Of a stretch of DNA of 39,332 nt, positions 1-7,344 are shown in pieces; the first letter of the stretch is position 1, and each line of letters starts with the position of its first letter. This DNA is from Rossellomorea orangium. GTDB lineage: Bacteria; Bacillota; Bacilli; Bacillales; Bacillaceae_B. The position numbers were made by a program, and so were the translations under genes. Location: the NCBI RefSeq assembly GCF_019334305.1, contig NZ_JAHWGH010000004.1, positions 1-39,332 on the forward strand, read 5' to 3'. The notes under the pieces were generated by a model. That model saw only the letters and a program-made list of their open reading frames with translations. It was not told the origin of the DNA and searched no databases.

Positions 1-10
1 TGAATGGGCT

Positions 11-34
11 AAGAAGGCGTTCTTTTGCCTTCTT
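11..34. terminator. Hairpin, possible weak terminator of an off-window gene
   Basis: AAGAAGGC and GCCTTCTT form an 8-bp stem with an 8-nt loop. No clear T-run follows on the + strand, so it is a weak terminator candidate for a gene lying before the window. Confidence 0.3.
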
Positions 35-69
35 GGGCCATTTAGCTTATGACCTCGAGGGGCTAGCCG

Positions 70-165
70 CCGTAGCTGGACAGGTGAGACCCCGCAGGGC
101 GAAGCCCGAGGAGGCTCACCGCCAGCCCCGCGGAAAGCGAGCACCACTCGCTGCAATCAACCGCC
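70..165. repeat. GC-rich Bacillaceae intergenic repeat, copy 1
   Basis: This stretch is much more GC-rich than its surroundings and has the signature GGTGAGACCCCGCAGGGC, GAGGAGGCTCACCGCC and CCCCGCGGAAAGCGAG. Its inner part folds on itself (GGTGAG with CTCACC). From memory, very similar elements are scattered between genes in many Bacillus-related genomes. A diverged second copy lies at the other end of the window in the opposite orientation. An open frame runs through it into glpQ but is not coding. Function unknown. Confidence 0.7.
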
Positions 166-276
166 ACTCGCTACATCCAAAAGCAACAATGTTTACGAAA
201 ACAGCCTTTTCTTTAGTGTTTTCCTTATGTTGTAAATTATTCTGCATTCTTTTGACATGCGTCTATCGTCTCAGCT

Positions 277-315
277 GTCATATTCCATTAATGAATTGTT
301 CACAACAACTTTGCA
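277..315 (+). promoter_or_regulatory. Possible PhoP box upstream of glpQ
   Basis: Four hexamers resembling the TTAACA-type PhoP half-site recur every 11 bp: GTCATA (277), TTAATG (288), TTCACA (299) and TTTGCA (310). B. subtilis glpQ belongs to the Pho regulon, which makes the match plausible. Individual hexamers are imperfect and the -10 box is not clear, so this is a weak call. Confidence 0.3.
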
Positions 316-386
316 AACATGAGGATTTCCTTTCACATTCATTTTATATCCTTGTTATGAGCTTATATCAGAAGGGAGAATGTAAA

Positions 387-1280
387 ATGAATACACTCGT
401 AAAAAAGGTTTGTTTAACCGCTGCCATAATAGGGGTAGGTGCCTCTTCCGTTCAGCCTGCACTTGCGGATACAAGGCATCCCTCTATGAATGACAACAAA
501 ATATTGAACATAGCGCATAGAGGAGGTTCGGGCTATGCTCCAGAGCATACTCTTCCATCGTATGAAATGGGTGAGGAAATGGGCGGAGACTACATAGAGC
601 TAGACCTCCAAATGACAAAAGACGGTGAATTGATTGCGATGCATGATGAAACACTCGACCGTACAACGGATGGAACCGGACTGGTAAAAGATTATACCTT
701 GAAGGAGATTAAAGAATTGGATGCCGGTTCCTGGTTCAATGACATATATCCTGAAAAAGCTAAGTCAGAATATGACGGGCTAAAGGTACAAACACTCGAA
801 GAAATCATTCAACATTTCGGAAAAGACAAGCACTACTATATTGAAACAAAATCACCTGAAGTATATCCGGGTATGGAGGAAAAATTGCTGGAATTATTAG
901 ATGAGTACAACCTGACAAGGCAAAATGGCCCTTCAAGTAAAGTGATCATTCAGTCTTTCAGTGAGGCTAGCCTCCAAAAAATCCATGAAATGAATGAGGA
1001 CATCCCCCTTGTTCAGTTAATTGATTATAAGACCAATGCTACCATCACAAACGCACAGCTAGACCATTATGAGGAATATGCAGTGGGGCTAGGAATGAGC
1101 TTCAAGAAAATCGATGAAGAATATGTAGATAAAGTCCGAGCTCATGACCTTATGATCCACCCTTATACTGTTTTAGAAAAAGAAGATATGAGAAGGTTGA
1201 TTGAATGGGGTGTGACCGGAATGTTCACCAACTATCCCGATCGACTCCAGGAAGTATTAAAAGAAATGAAAAGGAAATAA
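387..1280 (+). CDS. glpQ: Secreted glycerophosphodiester phosphodiesterase GlpQ
   Basis: This 297-aa protein hydrolyses glycerophosphodiesters, such as those from phospholipid or teichoic acid breakdown, to glycerol-3-phosphate and an alcohol outside the cell. A signal peptide covers residues 1-27 (basic MNTLVKK, hydrophobic core, cleavage after PALA). The GDPD catalytic signature is present: [13 protein letters not shown] (H44, R45), [11 protein letters not shown] (E71, D73) and MHDETLDRT (H86). Length and sequence agree with B. subtilis GlpQ (about 293 aa). An open frame continues upstream through a non-coding repeat, but the ATG at 387 has an AAGGGAG ribosome site and begins the signal peptide, so it is the start. 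The gene is monocistronic and ends at a strong hairpin. Phosphate-starvation control is possible from the hexamers upstream. Confidence 0.93.
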   Translation: MNTLVKKVCLTAAIIGVGASSVQPALADTRHPSMNDNKILNIAHRGGSGYAPEHTLPSYEMGEEMGGDYIELDLQMTKDGELIAMHDETLDRTTDGTGLVKDYTLKEIKELDAGSWFNDIYPEKAKSEYDGLKVQTLEEIIQHFGKDKHYYIETKSPEVYPGMEEKLLELLDEYNLTRQNGPSSKVIIQSFSEASLQKIHEMNEDIPLVQLIDYKTNATITNAQLDHYEEYAVGLGMSFKKIDEEYVDKVRAHDLMIHPYTVLEKEDMRRLIEWGVTGMFTNYPDRLQEVLKEMKRK

Positions 1281-1292
1281 TTCCTATTGAAA

Positions 1293-1322
1293 AGAGCTGC
1301 CTTAAACGGCAGCTCTCTCTTT
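1293..1322. terminator. Bidirectional terminator between glpQ and the CXXC protein gene
   Basis: AGAGCTGCC, loop TTAAAC and GGCAGCTCT form a 9-bp stem, preceded by A-rich and followed by T-rich sequence. It sits between the convergent ends at 1280 and 1321. Confidence 0.8.
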
Positions 1323-1620
1323 ATGATCTTTGCTTATATTCATATTTAACGAAAAGCGGAAGAATAAGTGAGATAATAAACGCCATTAACACGAGAAGGC
1401 CGAATGTCACCGGTTTTGATAATCCCTGCTGTGGTGCAACCAGTAATCCAAATACCACGGCCGGTACCAAAATGAGAAAGGACACAATGAATTTTGAAAC
1501 AAAATTGATGGTATGCCTTTTACCACACTGGCTGCATTCAATTGGCCTGTAAGACCTCCAAATCGAGAATAATAAGTCCTTCCACTCAAATTGATTGTTG
1601 CATATATTACACTTCTGCAA
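1321..1620 (-). CDS. CXXC-20-CXXC type small membrane protein
   Basis: This 99-aa protein has an N-terminal zinc-ribbon-like pair of motifs (C4-N-I-C7 and C29-S-Q-C32, about 21 residues apart), followed by two hydrophobic segments (about residues 45-62 and 70-90) and a basic tail. The layout matches the small CXXC-20-CXXC family of Bacillus hypothetical proteins (TIGR04104). No function is known to me. The start is TTG, supported by an AGGGGGAA ribosome site 5-10 nt upstream. It is convergent with glpQ and shares its terminator. Confidence 0.75.
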   Translation of the reverse strand: MQKCNICNNQFEWKDLLFSIWRSYRPIECSQCGKRHTINFVSKFIVSFLILVPAVVFGLLVAPQQGLSKPVTFGLLVLMAFIISLILPLFVKYEYKQRS

Positions 1621-1799
1621 AGCACTTCCCCCTAGGTGTGACGACTCTTTTTCTCTAGTTTATCATTTTCAGGATAAGACGAATAGATAAAATTAGAGGT
1701 CCGTCCCTCTAAATCTTAAAAAGATAAAATTCCTTGCAGGGATTTCCCGGGTTTTTCCGAATATTGTACTATAACACTTATACATAAGGGGTAACTTCA

Positions 1800-2576
1800 T
1801 TGATACAATTATTTAAATTAACTGTTGAAACGTTAGGTCAAAAAATGCCCGTATATATTTTTCGCGTGGATGATGTTCTGGTGGATACCGGACCGTACAG
1901 TATGAGAAATGAAGTTCGCTCGATTGTAAAAGAGCTTCCAATCAACAGGGTCATTCATACACATCATCATGAGGACCATACGGGCAATAGTGCCTGGATT
2001 GAAAGATTTTATTCCTTGCCTCAATGGATTCATCCGTTAGGAGTGAAAAAATGCAATCAGAGGACCAATCTTCCATTCTATCGATCCTTATTCTGGCATA
2101 ACCGTGCACCATTTCATCCGGAAGGAATACAACAAGATGTGATTGAGACCGAAAACCATTTCTTCCAAATTGTCCATACGCCCGGACACGCAGAAGATCA
2201 TATTGTACTCATTGATGAAGAAAAAGGTATTTGCTTTTCGGGGGATTTGTATTTATTCCATTCACCGACTTCTAATTTTTCATTTGAATCCGTCCCGGAA
2301 TTGATCCGATCCATCAACAAGACCCTGTCCTACTCTTTTCAAGAAGTATATTGCTCTCATCAAGGACACCTTAAACACGGTAGAAAATTGCTGGAGAAGA
2401 AAAGAGATTATCTTCTGGATCTTCAAGATTCCGTCACTAAAGCATACTTGGAAGGAAAATCAGCTAAGGAAATTCGAAAACAACTTTTCCCTAGAAACAA
2501 ACTATTTCAGTACATCTCATTCTTTGAAAACTCCCCCGCACATACGATCAAGTCCATCATCAAAGAAATATCCTAA
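1800..2576 (+). CDS. MBL-fold metal-dependent hydrolase
   Basis: This 258-aa metallo-beta-lactamase-fold protein carries the metal-binding motif HTHHHEDHTG (H55, H57, D59, H60), then HTPGHAEDH around residue 123 and CFSGDLYL around residue 145, the order expected for a dinuclear zinc hydrolase. The C-terminal part (about 195-258) is charged and helical. Family members include thioesterases, lactonases and glyoxalase II-like enzymes, and the substrate cannot be read from sequence. The start is TTG with AAGGGG about 8 nt upstream. The gene stands alone: 179 bp without a gene precede it and a terminator follows. Confidence 0.85.
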   Translation: MIQLFKLTVETLGQKMPVYIFRVDDVLVDTGPYSMRNEVRSIVKELPINRVIHTHHHEDHTGNSAWIERFYSLPQWIHPLGVKKCNQRTNLPFYRSLFWHNRAPFHPEGIQQDVIETENHFFQIVHTPGHAEDHIVLIDEEKGICFSGDLYLFHSPTSNFSFESVPELIRSINKTLSYSFQEVYCSHQGHLKHGRKLLEKKRDYLLDLQDSVTKAYLEGKSAKEIRKQLFPRNKLFQYISFFENSPAHTIKSIIKEIS

Positions 2577-2578
2577 AA

Positions 2579-2614
2579 AAAGGTCCGCCCTTTGCATTTG
2601 AGGGACGGACCTTC
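2579..2614. terminator. Bidirectional terminator
   Basis: AAGGTCCGCCC and GGGACGGACCTT pair with one bulged A. The hairpin has A-rich sequence on the left and T-rich on the right, between the convergent MBL and YitT-family genes. Confidence 0.8.
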
Positions 2615-2617
2615 CAT

Positions 2618-3223
2618 TTAATAATTCCCAAGACGTGTAAGTCTTCCTTTAATATCAAGGTTGATCATGACGTCCACTATTTTTGTTGCGACATATTGAC
2701 ATGCAATGGCATATAAAATGATGGTAAAATCGATGACAAAACCAGTCAGAAGCAGGACACTTCCATTAATAATGAATAACATTTTCCCAGGGGCATACCC
2801 ATTCAGCTTAGAAATGATAAGAGCTAATATGTCCATTCCACCAGAAGACGCCCCCATTCTGAAAAGAATCCCGACCCCGAACCCAAAAAGGATGCTTCCA
2901 ATCAGAAGATCCACGAGTACAAAAGAAACAGTCCCTGTGATTAGTGAACCTGACACGTCAACTACCCCGGATGTGACGGTAACGCAATACATGGTCCACA
3001 GGGCACTTTGCTTCCCGAGCCATTTCACCGCTGCCCCCAATAAACATGCATTCAGCACCCACAGGGTAACGGCAAAAGGAATTTGGAATACGTAATTAAA
3101 TAAAACACTCAGACTTGCCGCCCCACCCGATGGGATGAAGTGAGGGAATAAAAACACAGCCATGGCCAATCCTTGTATACATGATGCCAATCCTAATATA
3201 GCAGCTTTTTTCAAAATCCCCAT
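2618..3223 (-). CDS. YitT-family integral membrane protein
   Basis: This 201-aa polytopic membrane protein has five to six hydrophobic segments. It contains the YitT/DUF161-type features: an N-terminal helix leading into PHFIPSGGAASLS, a mid-region GILFRMGASSGGMDILALI, and a C-terminal AxxCQYVATKIVDVM segment. Function is unknown. The open frame extends 24 codons further to 3295, but family members begin just before the first helix as MGILKKAAIL does, so I place the start at 3223. Neither start has a strong ribosome site (AGGGTG lies rather far upstream). A bidirectional terminator follows the gene. Confidence 0.8.
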   Translation of the reverse strand: MGILKKAAILGLASCIQGLAMAVFLFPHFIPSGGAASLSVLFNYVFQIPFAVTLWVLNACLLGAAVKWLGKQSALWTMYCVTVTSGVVDVSGSLITGTVSFVLVDLLIGSILFGFGVGILFRMGASSGGMDILALIISKLNGYAPGKMLFIINGSVLLLTGFVIDFTIILYAIACQYVATKIVDVMINLDIKGRLTRLGNY

Positions 3224-3321
3224 ATGTATTTTGCACCCTATTCTGTAAAGGACTCTAATCAATAGTCTAGTAGCTATTGATAAAGTCCGCAACATCCTTT
3301 ACTCATAATACCCAAGTCCTT

Positions 3322-4398
3322 CTATTTACCCGGTAGACTCATTCTATCTGCCATCTTCCTTTCATGTTCAATCAACCATTTTTTCCTGGTGAGGCCTCCT
3401 GCATATCCTGCCAGATCCCCGTTCGCCCTTATTACTCTGTGGCAAGGAATGATGATGGCAAGCTGATTACAACCATTGGCCCTTGCCACTGCACGAACAG
3501 CAGATGGATGATTAATCTTTTTCGCCAATTCTGTATAAGACCATGTTTCACCAACTGGAATTTTCCTCAGTTGATTCCAAACGCCCTTTTGAAATGGTGA
3601 GCCTTGTATAAAGAAAGGGGTTTTAAATTCTGACAGATCACCATTGAAATAAGCGTTCAGCTCCTCTTCAATCAATTGAAGGGGCTCGGTGGTCCCGGGA
3701 ATGATTGCCGCCTTACTTTTCTCCCTTAACCTCTCCACTTCCCGCTCAAGCCCCCGTCTGTCAACAAACTCTAATAAATATAGAGCTTTTTCATCAGAAA
3801 CCCCAATCATCGGTCCCAGTTTTGTATCGATCCATGCTGCATGAAACACAGTGTGAGTCCTTGAAGAGGCTGGAGGTGTTCCCATTATCCTTGAAAAGGC
3901 ATCCCGGAAGCCGCTTCCTGATTCATACCCTGTTGCAATCTGGGCATCAATGACCTGGGAACCTGCCCTGATTTCCCTCATCGCAAGCCCCATTCTCCTT
4001 GCTCTGGCGTATTCAACAAATGTCATTCCAAACCTCTTCTTAAATTGACGGCGTGCGGTGGACGAATCTATGGATAACTCATTGAAATCCTTATCCTTCC
4101 AACGCTTCTCCGGATTACCTTCTACAGCCTCTACTAATATCTTTACCACTTCAGAAACACTATCCGGGTGGGATAAAGGTTTACACCTCTTGCAGGGGCG
4201 AAATGACGCAAGCATTGCTTGTTCTGCCGTCTCAAAGAATTCGCAGTTTTCGAACTTCGGTTTTCTGGCAGGACAAGCCGGTCTGCAAAAAACACCGGTC
4301 GTCTTTACTCCCACATAAAATACACCCTCATATTCCGTCTTTTTTTCCAACAATGCCTGATAGTACTCCTTTTTTACCTTTAACGATATCATCTTCAT
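3322..4398 (-). CDS. ada: Bifunctional Ada: methylphosphotriester sensor, AraC activator and O6-alkylguanine-DNA methyltransferase
   Basis: This 358-aa protein is a complete fused Ada. The N-terminal zinc domain has Cys38, Cys42, Cys69 and Cys72 (VFCRPACP and RPCKRCKP), the same positions as in E. coli Ada, where Cys38 accepts methyl groups from phosphotriesters. An AraC-type helix-turn-helix domain spans about 85-180 (SSTARRQFKKRFGMTF, AQIATGYESGSGFRDAF). The C-terminal methyltransferase domain (about 185-350) has the suicide-cysteine motif IIPCHRV (Cys319). It repairs O6-methylguanine and, once methylated on Cys38, should activate the adaptive response. In B. subtilis these activities are split between AdaA and AdaB, so the single-gene form is notable. 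A strong AAGGAGGG site precedes the ATG. It is divergent from the next gene. Confidence 0.93.
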   Translation of the reverse strand: MKMISLKVKKEYYQALLEKKTEYEGVFYVGVKTTGVFCRPACPARKPKFENCEFFETAEQAMLASFRPCKRCKPLSHPDSVSEVVKILVEAVEGNPEKRWKDKDFNELSIDSSTARRQFKKRFGMTFVEYARARRMGLAMREIRAGSQVIDAQIATGYESGSGFRDAFSRIMGTPPASSRTHTVFHAAWIDTKLGPMIGVSDEKALYLLEFVDRRGLEREVERLREKSKAAIIPGTTEPLQLIEEELNAYFNGDLSEFKTPFFIQGSPFQKGVWNQLRKIPVGETWSYTELAKKINHPSAVRAVARANGCNQLAIIIPCHRVIRANGDLAGYAGGLTRKKWLIEHERKMADRMSLPGK

Positions 4399-4424
4399 TC
4401 CCTCCTTATCCCTCTCATAATTTT

Positions 4425-4468
4425 ATTATAATATACTCAATTAAAGATGCCGCCGAAAATCAGGCATC
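4425..4468 (-). promoter_or_regulatory. ada promoter with inverted repeat at the -35 position
   Basis: A perfect -10 TATAAT lies at 4430-4425 on the minus strand, about 25 bp before the ada start. The -35 position has no match to TTGACA (it reads GCGGCA). It overlaps a perfect 6-bp inverted repeat, GATGCC (4446-4451) and GGCATC (4463-4468). A missing -35 with a palindrome in its place suits an activator-dependent promoter, possibly self-activation by Ada. Confidence 0.45.
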
Positions 4469-4581
4469 GTAATTTGAAAAGAGATGCCCCTGAATTTATC
4501 CTCTACATATTGAAGGAAATCCCCCCGAAAAACAGAAAATATATAAATAGAAACAAATTAAAAGCAAAAGGAGTTCTCCAT

Positions 4582-5499
4582 ATGACCCTCTCTACCCAGC
4601 AATGGAAAAATGCGAGAGCATATATTAAGCTTTACGCCAGACCTCTCGAACAAAAGTTATACTGCTTTTACTTCGAGGACGGAAGTATGGATGATGTCAT
4701 CCAGGAGTTATCTTCCTTTCAAAATGAAGATGGAGGTTTCGGTCAAGCCATTGAACCTGACTTTCGGTTGAAAGGTTCCTCTCCACTCGCTACAACCATA
4801 GGTTTACAAATTGCGAAGAACTTAGCACTCCCTGCCAATCATCCCATAATCAAAAGGGCAATGGATTACCTAAATAACACTTATAGCGAGGAACTACAAG
4901 GATGGAATGCCGTTTCGGAAACGGTCAATACAGTGCCGCATGCTCCCTGGTGGCACTTCGATCATCAAAAGGGACATTGCGGGGTACAAGCCACCTGGGC
5001 GAACCCCAATGCAGAAATCGTAGGCTATTTCCATAAGTATTTCCCACTGCATCCTCGCCTGACGGAATGGACGGATAAAGCCCTCCAGGAACTTAGTGAT
5101 CTATCCATCCCCCTCGAAATGCATGATTTTCTCTGTTATCAGAGGCTATCACAAGAGCTGAGTGGGGAAAAGAAAAAAAATGTGCTGGAATTCCTCATAT
5201 CCAACGTAAGGAATACAGTCTGCACCGATCCTTCAAAGTGGGATCAATATGTGGCAAAACCACTGCAGATTGCGGGCGACCCATCCTCTCCGTTTTATGA
5301 GTCACTTAAAGAAGAAATACAAATGCAGTTGAATTGGGAATCAGAAAACCAGTGTCCAGAAGGGTATTGGCAACCCAAATGGTCCTGGTTCGGGCAATAT
5401 GAGGATGAATGGAAAGTTGCGGAAACAGAGTGGCGGGGAATTCTGACCCTTAACATGTTAAGGATATTCCGGGCATATCGGGTGATTCCCACTCCCTAA
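4582..5499 (+). CDS. Uncharacterised protein, alpha/alpha-toroid (terpenoid cyclase/prenyltransferase-like)
   Basis: This 305-aa soluble protein has a repeat-like motif FQNEDGGFGQAIEPDF near residue 50, resembling the QW/GGF repeats of squalene-hopene cyclases and protein prenyltransferases. It is rich in Trp and His and has a patch PHAPWWHFD around 125. Bacillus hypothetical proteins of this length with the same start are known, but I know no function. It lacks the DXDD acid motif of true cyclases in what I can read, so enzymatic activity is unproven. The ATG at 4582 has a strong AAAGGAG site 8 nt upstream. The open frame upstream of it is spurious. It is divergent from ada and ends at a hairpin. 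Confidence 0.8.
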   Translation: MTLSTQQWKNARAYIKLYARPLEQKLYCFYFEDGSMDDVIQELSSFQNEDGGFGQAIEPDFRLKGSSPLATTIGLQIAKNLALPANHPIIKRAMDYLNNTYSEELQGWNAVSETVNTVPHAPWWHFDHQKGHCGVQATWANPNAEIVGYFHKYFPLHPRLTEWTDKALQELSDLSIPLEMHDFLCYQRLSQELSGEKKKNVLEFLISNVRNTVCTDPSKWDQYVAKPLQIAGDPSSPFYESLKEEIQMQLNWESENQCPEGYWQPKWSWFGQYEDEWKVAETEWRGILTLNMLRIFRAYRVIPTP

Positions 5500-5511
5500 A
5501 TGATCATAAAT

Positions 5512-5541
5512 AAACTCCGGCGACATTTGTCACCGGAGTTT
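5512..5541. terminator. Bidirectional terminator
   Basis: AAACTCCGG and CCGGAGTTT form the stem, with partly paired inner sequence (GAC/GTC). It lies between convergent genes ending at 5499 and 5548. Confidence 0.75.
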
Positions 5542-5547
5542 CAACCA

Positions 5548-6153
5548 TCATTGAAAGTTTTCCTCAAACCATCGCTTCGCCTCTTCCACTTCCTCCCGAC
5601 GAAGCTCATGGCCTCCATCTGTCCAAAACTCAGTAACAGATGAATGGGCATTCTTTAGATTCTTCACAAGTTCTTCAGTCTCGGCCATTGGTATAAGAGG
5701 ATCACGCTTCCCTGCACCGATGAAGACGGGAACACCATTTAATTCAGGCAGATCTACACCCCTCCGTGGGACCATGGCATGAAACAGGATACCTCCCTTT
5801 AAAGATTTATTTATATGATACATCAAGCTGGCTGCGATGTTTGCACCATTCGAATACCCCAAAGCTACGACATTGTCACGATCAAATCCATAATCAACTG
5901 CGCTCTCATCAATGAATTCTTTCAATTCGCGCGTACGGAAGAGCAAATCTTCCTCATCGAATACACCTTCTCGTAAGCGGGCAAAAAAACGGGCCATGCC
6001 ATTTTCATCCACGTTTCCTTTTACACTTAATACGGAAGCTTCAGGTGCTATCATTGCGGCAAGGGGAAGTAAATCACGTTCATCCCCACCTGTTCCATGA
6101 AGCAATAAGAGTGTAGGCAGCTTTTTGTTTCCCTGCTTGTATAGATGTTTCAA
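5548..6153 (-). CDS. mhqD: MhqD-like alpha/beta-hydrolase (carboxylesterase)
   Basis: This 201-aa alpha/beta-hydrolase of the phospholipase/carboxylesterase family has the oxyanion-region motif LLLHGTGGDERDL (about 16-28), the nucleophile elbow GYSNGAN (Ser about 100), an Asp in GAGKRDPLIP and a His in WTDGGHELRREE, together forming the catalytic triad. It starts with TTG. Its AAGGAGGG site overlaps the stop codon of the dioxygenase gene upstream (13-bp gap), so the two are translationally linked. The order dioxygenase-esterase equals the B. subtilis mhqE-mhqD (yodE-yodD) operon, which responds to quinones and other thiol-reactive electrophiles. The true substrate is unknown. Confidence 0.88.
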   Translation of the reverse strand: MKHLYKQGNKKLPTLLLLHGTGGDERDLLPLAAMIAPEASVLSVKGNVDENGMARFFARLREGVFDEEDLLFRTRELKEFIDESAVDYGFDRDNVVALGYSNGANIAASLMYHINKSLKGGILFHAMVPRRGVDLPELNGVPVFIGAGKRDPLIPMAETEELVKNLKNAHSSVTEFWTDGGHELRREEVEEAKRWFEENFQ

Positions 6154-6166
6154 GTTATTTCCCTCC

Positions 6167-7150
6167 TTATTCTTTCGTATCCAATGGCTTTAATTTCGCT
6201 TCAATAGATTCTCTTTGAGATTCGAAGTAAGGAGGAAGCGATAAATTTTCACCTAATGTATCGAACTCCTCATCCGTTTCAAAGCCGGGACCGTCTGTTG
6301 CAAGTTCAAAGAGGATTCCATTTGGTTCACGGAAGTAAAGGGAACGGAAATAGTAGCGCTCTACAAAACCTGAGTTCGGCAAACGGTTTTGAGTGATCCA
6401 CTCCACCCATTTTTGAAGTTCACTTTCGTCTTCTACACGGAAAGCAACGTGATGGACACTTCCTCGACCAGGTCTTTCCCGTGGGATATCGCTTCTTTCT
6501 TGAAGATACACCTCTCCTCCAGTTCCACCTTCCCCTGTTTCGAATACGCGTATATCAGGCTGCCCTTTAATATCTGAAGGAAAGCTCCTTGTTTCTTTAA
6601 AGCCCAATACTTCAGTAAGCACAACTGCTGTATCATCTCCACGGGCAACCGTTAAAGTGACGGGCCCTAAACCGAGTACCCCGTGTTCAACAGGAACCGG
6701 ACTCTTAACCCACGGTTTTCCTCCAGCCACCCCATCATTCATTTCGTCTGATACTAGCATAAGTCGCTGTCCTTCAAAATCAAGGAAGCTCAATGTAGCA
6801 CGCCCGGTATGATGGGAAATATCGTCATGTTCTACACCAAACTCTTCAAAACGTTGTTTCCAATAAGCCAAGGAATCATCGTTATTCACCCTTAGTGCAG
6901 TCATTGAAATGCTGTTCGTACCCGTATATGTGTTTCCTGCATGTGGGATTTCAAAGAATGTAAGGTCCGTCCCCGGGTTCCCTCTCTCATCTGCATAGAA
7001 AAGGTGGTAGACAGAGGTATCGTCTTGGTTAATGGATTTTTTCACTAATCGTAAGCCAAGGGTCTTCGTATAAAATTCATAGTTTTTCTTTGCATTGGCG
7101 GTAATGGCAGAAACGTGATGCTGCCCCTTTAATGGTTTAAGGTTCATCAT
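6167..7150 (-). CDS. mhqE: MhqE-like ring-cleaving dioxygenase / VOC-family protein
   Basis: This 327-aa protein has two glyoxalase/VOC halves. Metal-ligand candidates are in GQHHVSAIT near the N-terminus, HHVAFRVED around residue 215 and the Glu of NGILFELATDGPGF near 275. It belongs to the MhqA/MhqE/MhqO family, thought to open or detoxify hydroquinone-type rings. The open frame extends to 7246, but the ATG at 7150 has AAGGAGTG five bases upstream and begins the conserved domain, so it is the start. It is the first gene of a two-gene operon with mhqD. A promoter with an MhqR-type operator lies directly upstream. Confidence 0.9.
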   Translation of the reverse strand: MMNLKPLKGQHHVSAITANAKKNYEFYTKTLGLRLVKKSINQDDTSVYHLFYADERGNPGTDLTFFEIPHAGNTYTGTNSISMTALRVNNDDSLAYWKQRFEEFGVEHDDISHHTGRATLSFLDFEGQRLMLVSDEMNDGVAGGKPWVKSPVPVEHGVLGLGPVTLTVARGDDTAVVLTEVLGFKETRSFPSDIKGQPDIRVFETGEGGTGGEVYLQERSDIPRERPGRGSVHHVAFRVEDESELQKWVEWITQNRLPNSGFVERYYFRSLYFREPNGILFELATDGPGFETDEEFDTLGENLSLPPYFESQRESIEAKLKPLDTKE

Positions 7151-7189
7151 AAGTTCACTCCTTGAATAATAGTATTTCCTATTACCTAT

Positions 7190-7222
7190 ATCATACACGA
7201 TAATTATCTTTAATTCAAGATA
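7190..7222 (-). promoter_or_regulatory. mhqED promoter with MhqR-type operator
   Basis: Minus strand: -35 TTGAAT (7218-7213), 17-bp spacer and -10 TATGAT (7195-7190). The palindrome TATCTTGAATTAAAGATA (7222-7205) covers the -35 box and part of the spacer. It is close to the published B. subtilis MhqR operator (TATCTCGAATTCGAGATA, from memory), which also sits on mhqED. A MarR-type repressor bound here would block RNA polymerase until electrophiles inactivate it. Confidence 0.75.
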
Positions 7223-7304
7223 TTTAATTTCAAGACTTATTAACAAATATATATTGTGGAAATTCCTTTTTAATCGCCTTGGTCATTGAGTCGGGGCAAC
7301 TTGA

Positions 7305-7338
7305 TCAAAAAAAAAGCATCCGTACATAAGGATGCTTT
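7305..7338 (-). terminator. Rho-independent terminator of the RsbR-paralog gene
   Basis: Read on the minus strand, GAAAAGCATCC, loop TTATGTAC, GGATGCTTTT and a long T-run follow the stop codon at 7345 by a few bases. Confidence 0.85.
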
Positions 7339-7344
7339 TCTAAC

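Noticed and set aside
70..165. Repeat as a CRISPR array or insertion sequence end
   Set aside because: A single unit with no regular spacers, no transposase and no flanking target duplication visible.
33..386. N-terminal extension of the glpQ open frame
   Set aside because: It reads through the GC-rich intergenic repeat and puts the signal peptide inside the protein. ATG 387 has the ribosome site.
1740..1790. Sigma E-like promoter (GAATATT and TATACATA) before the MBL gene
   Set aside because: The transcript would begin at or inside the ribosome binding site, and the -10 match is poor.
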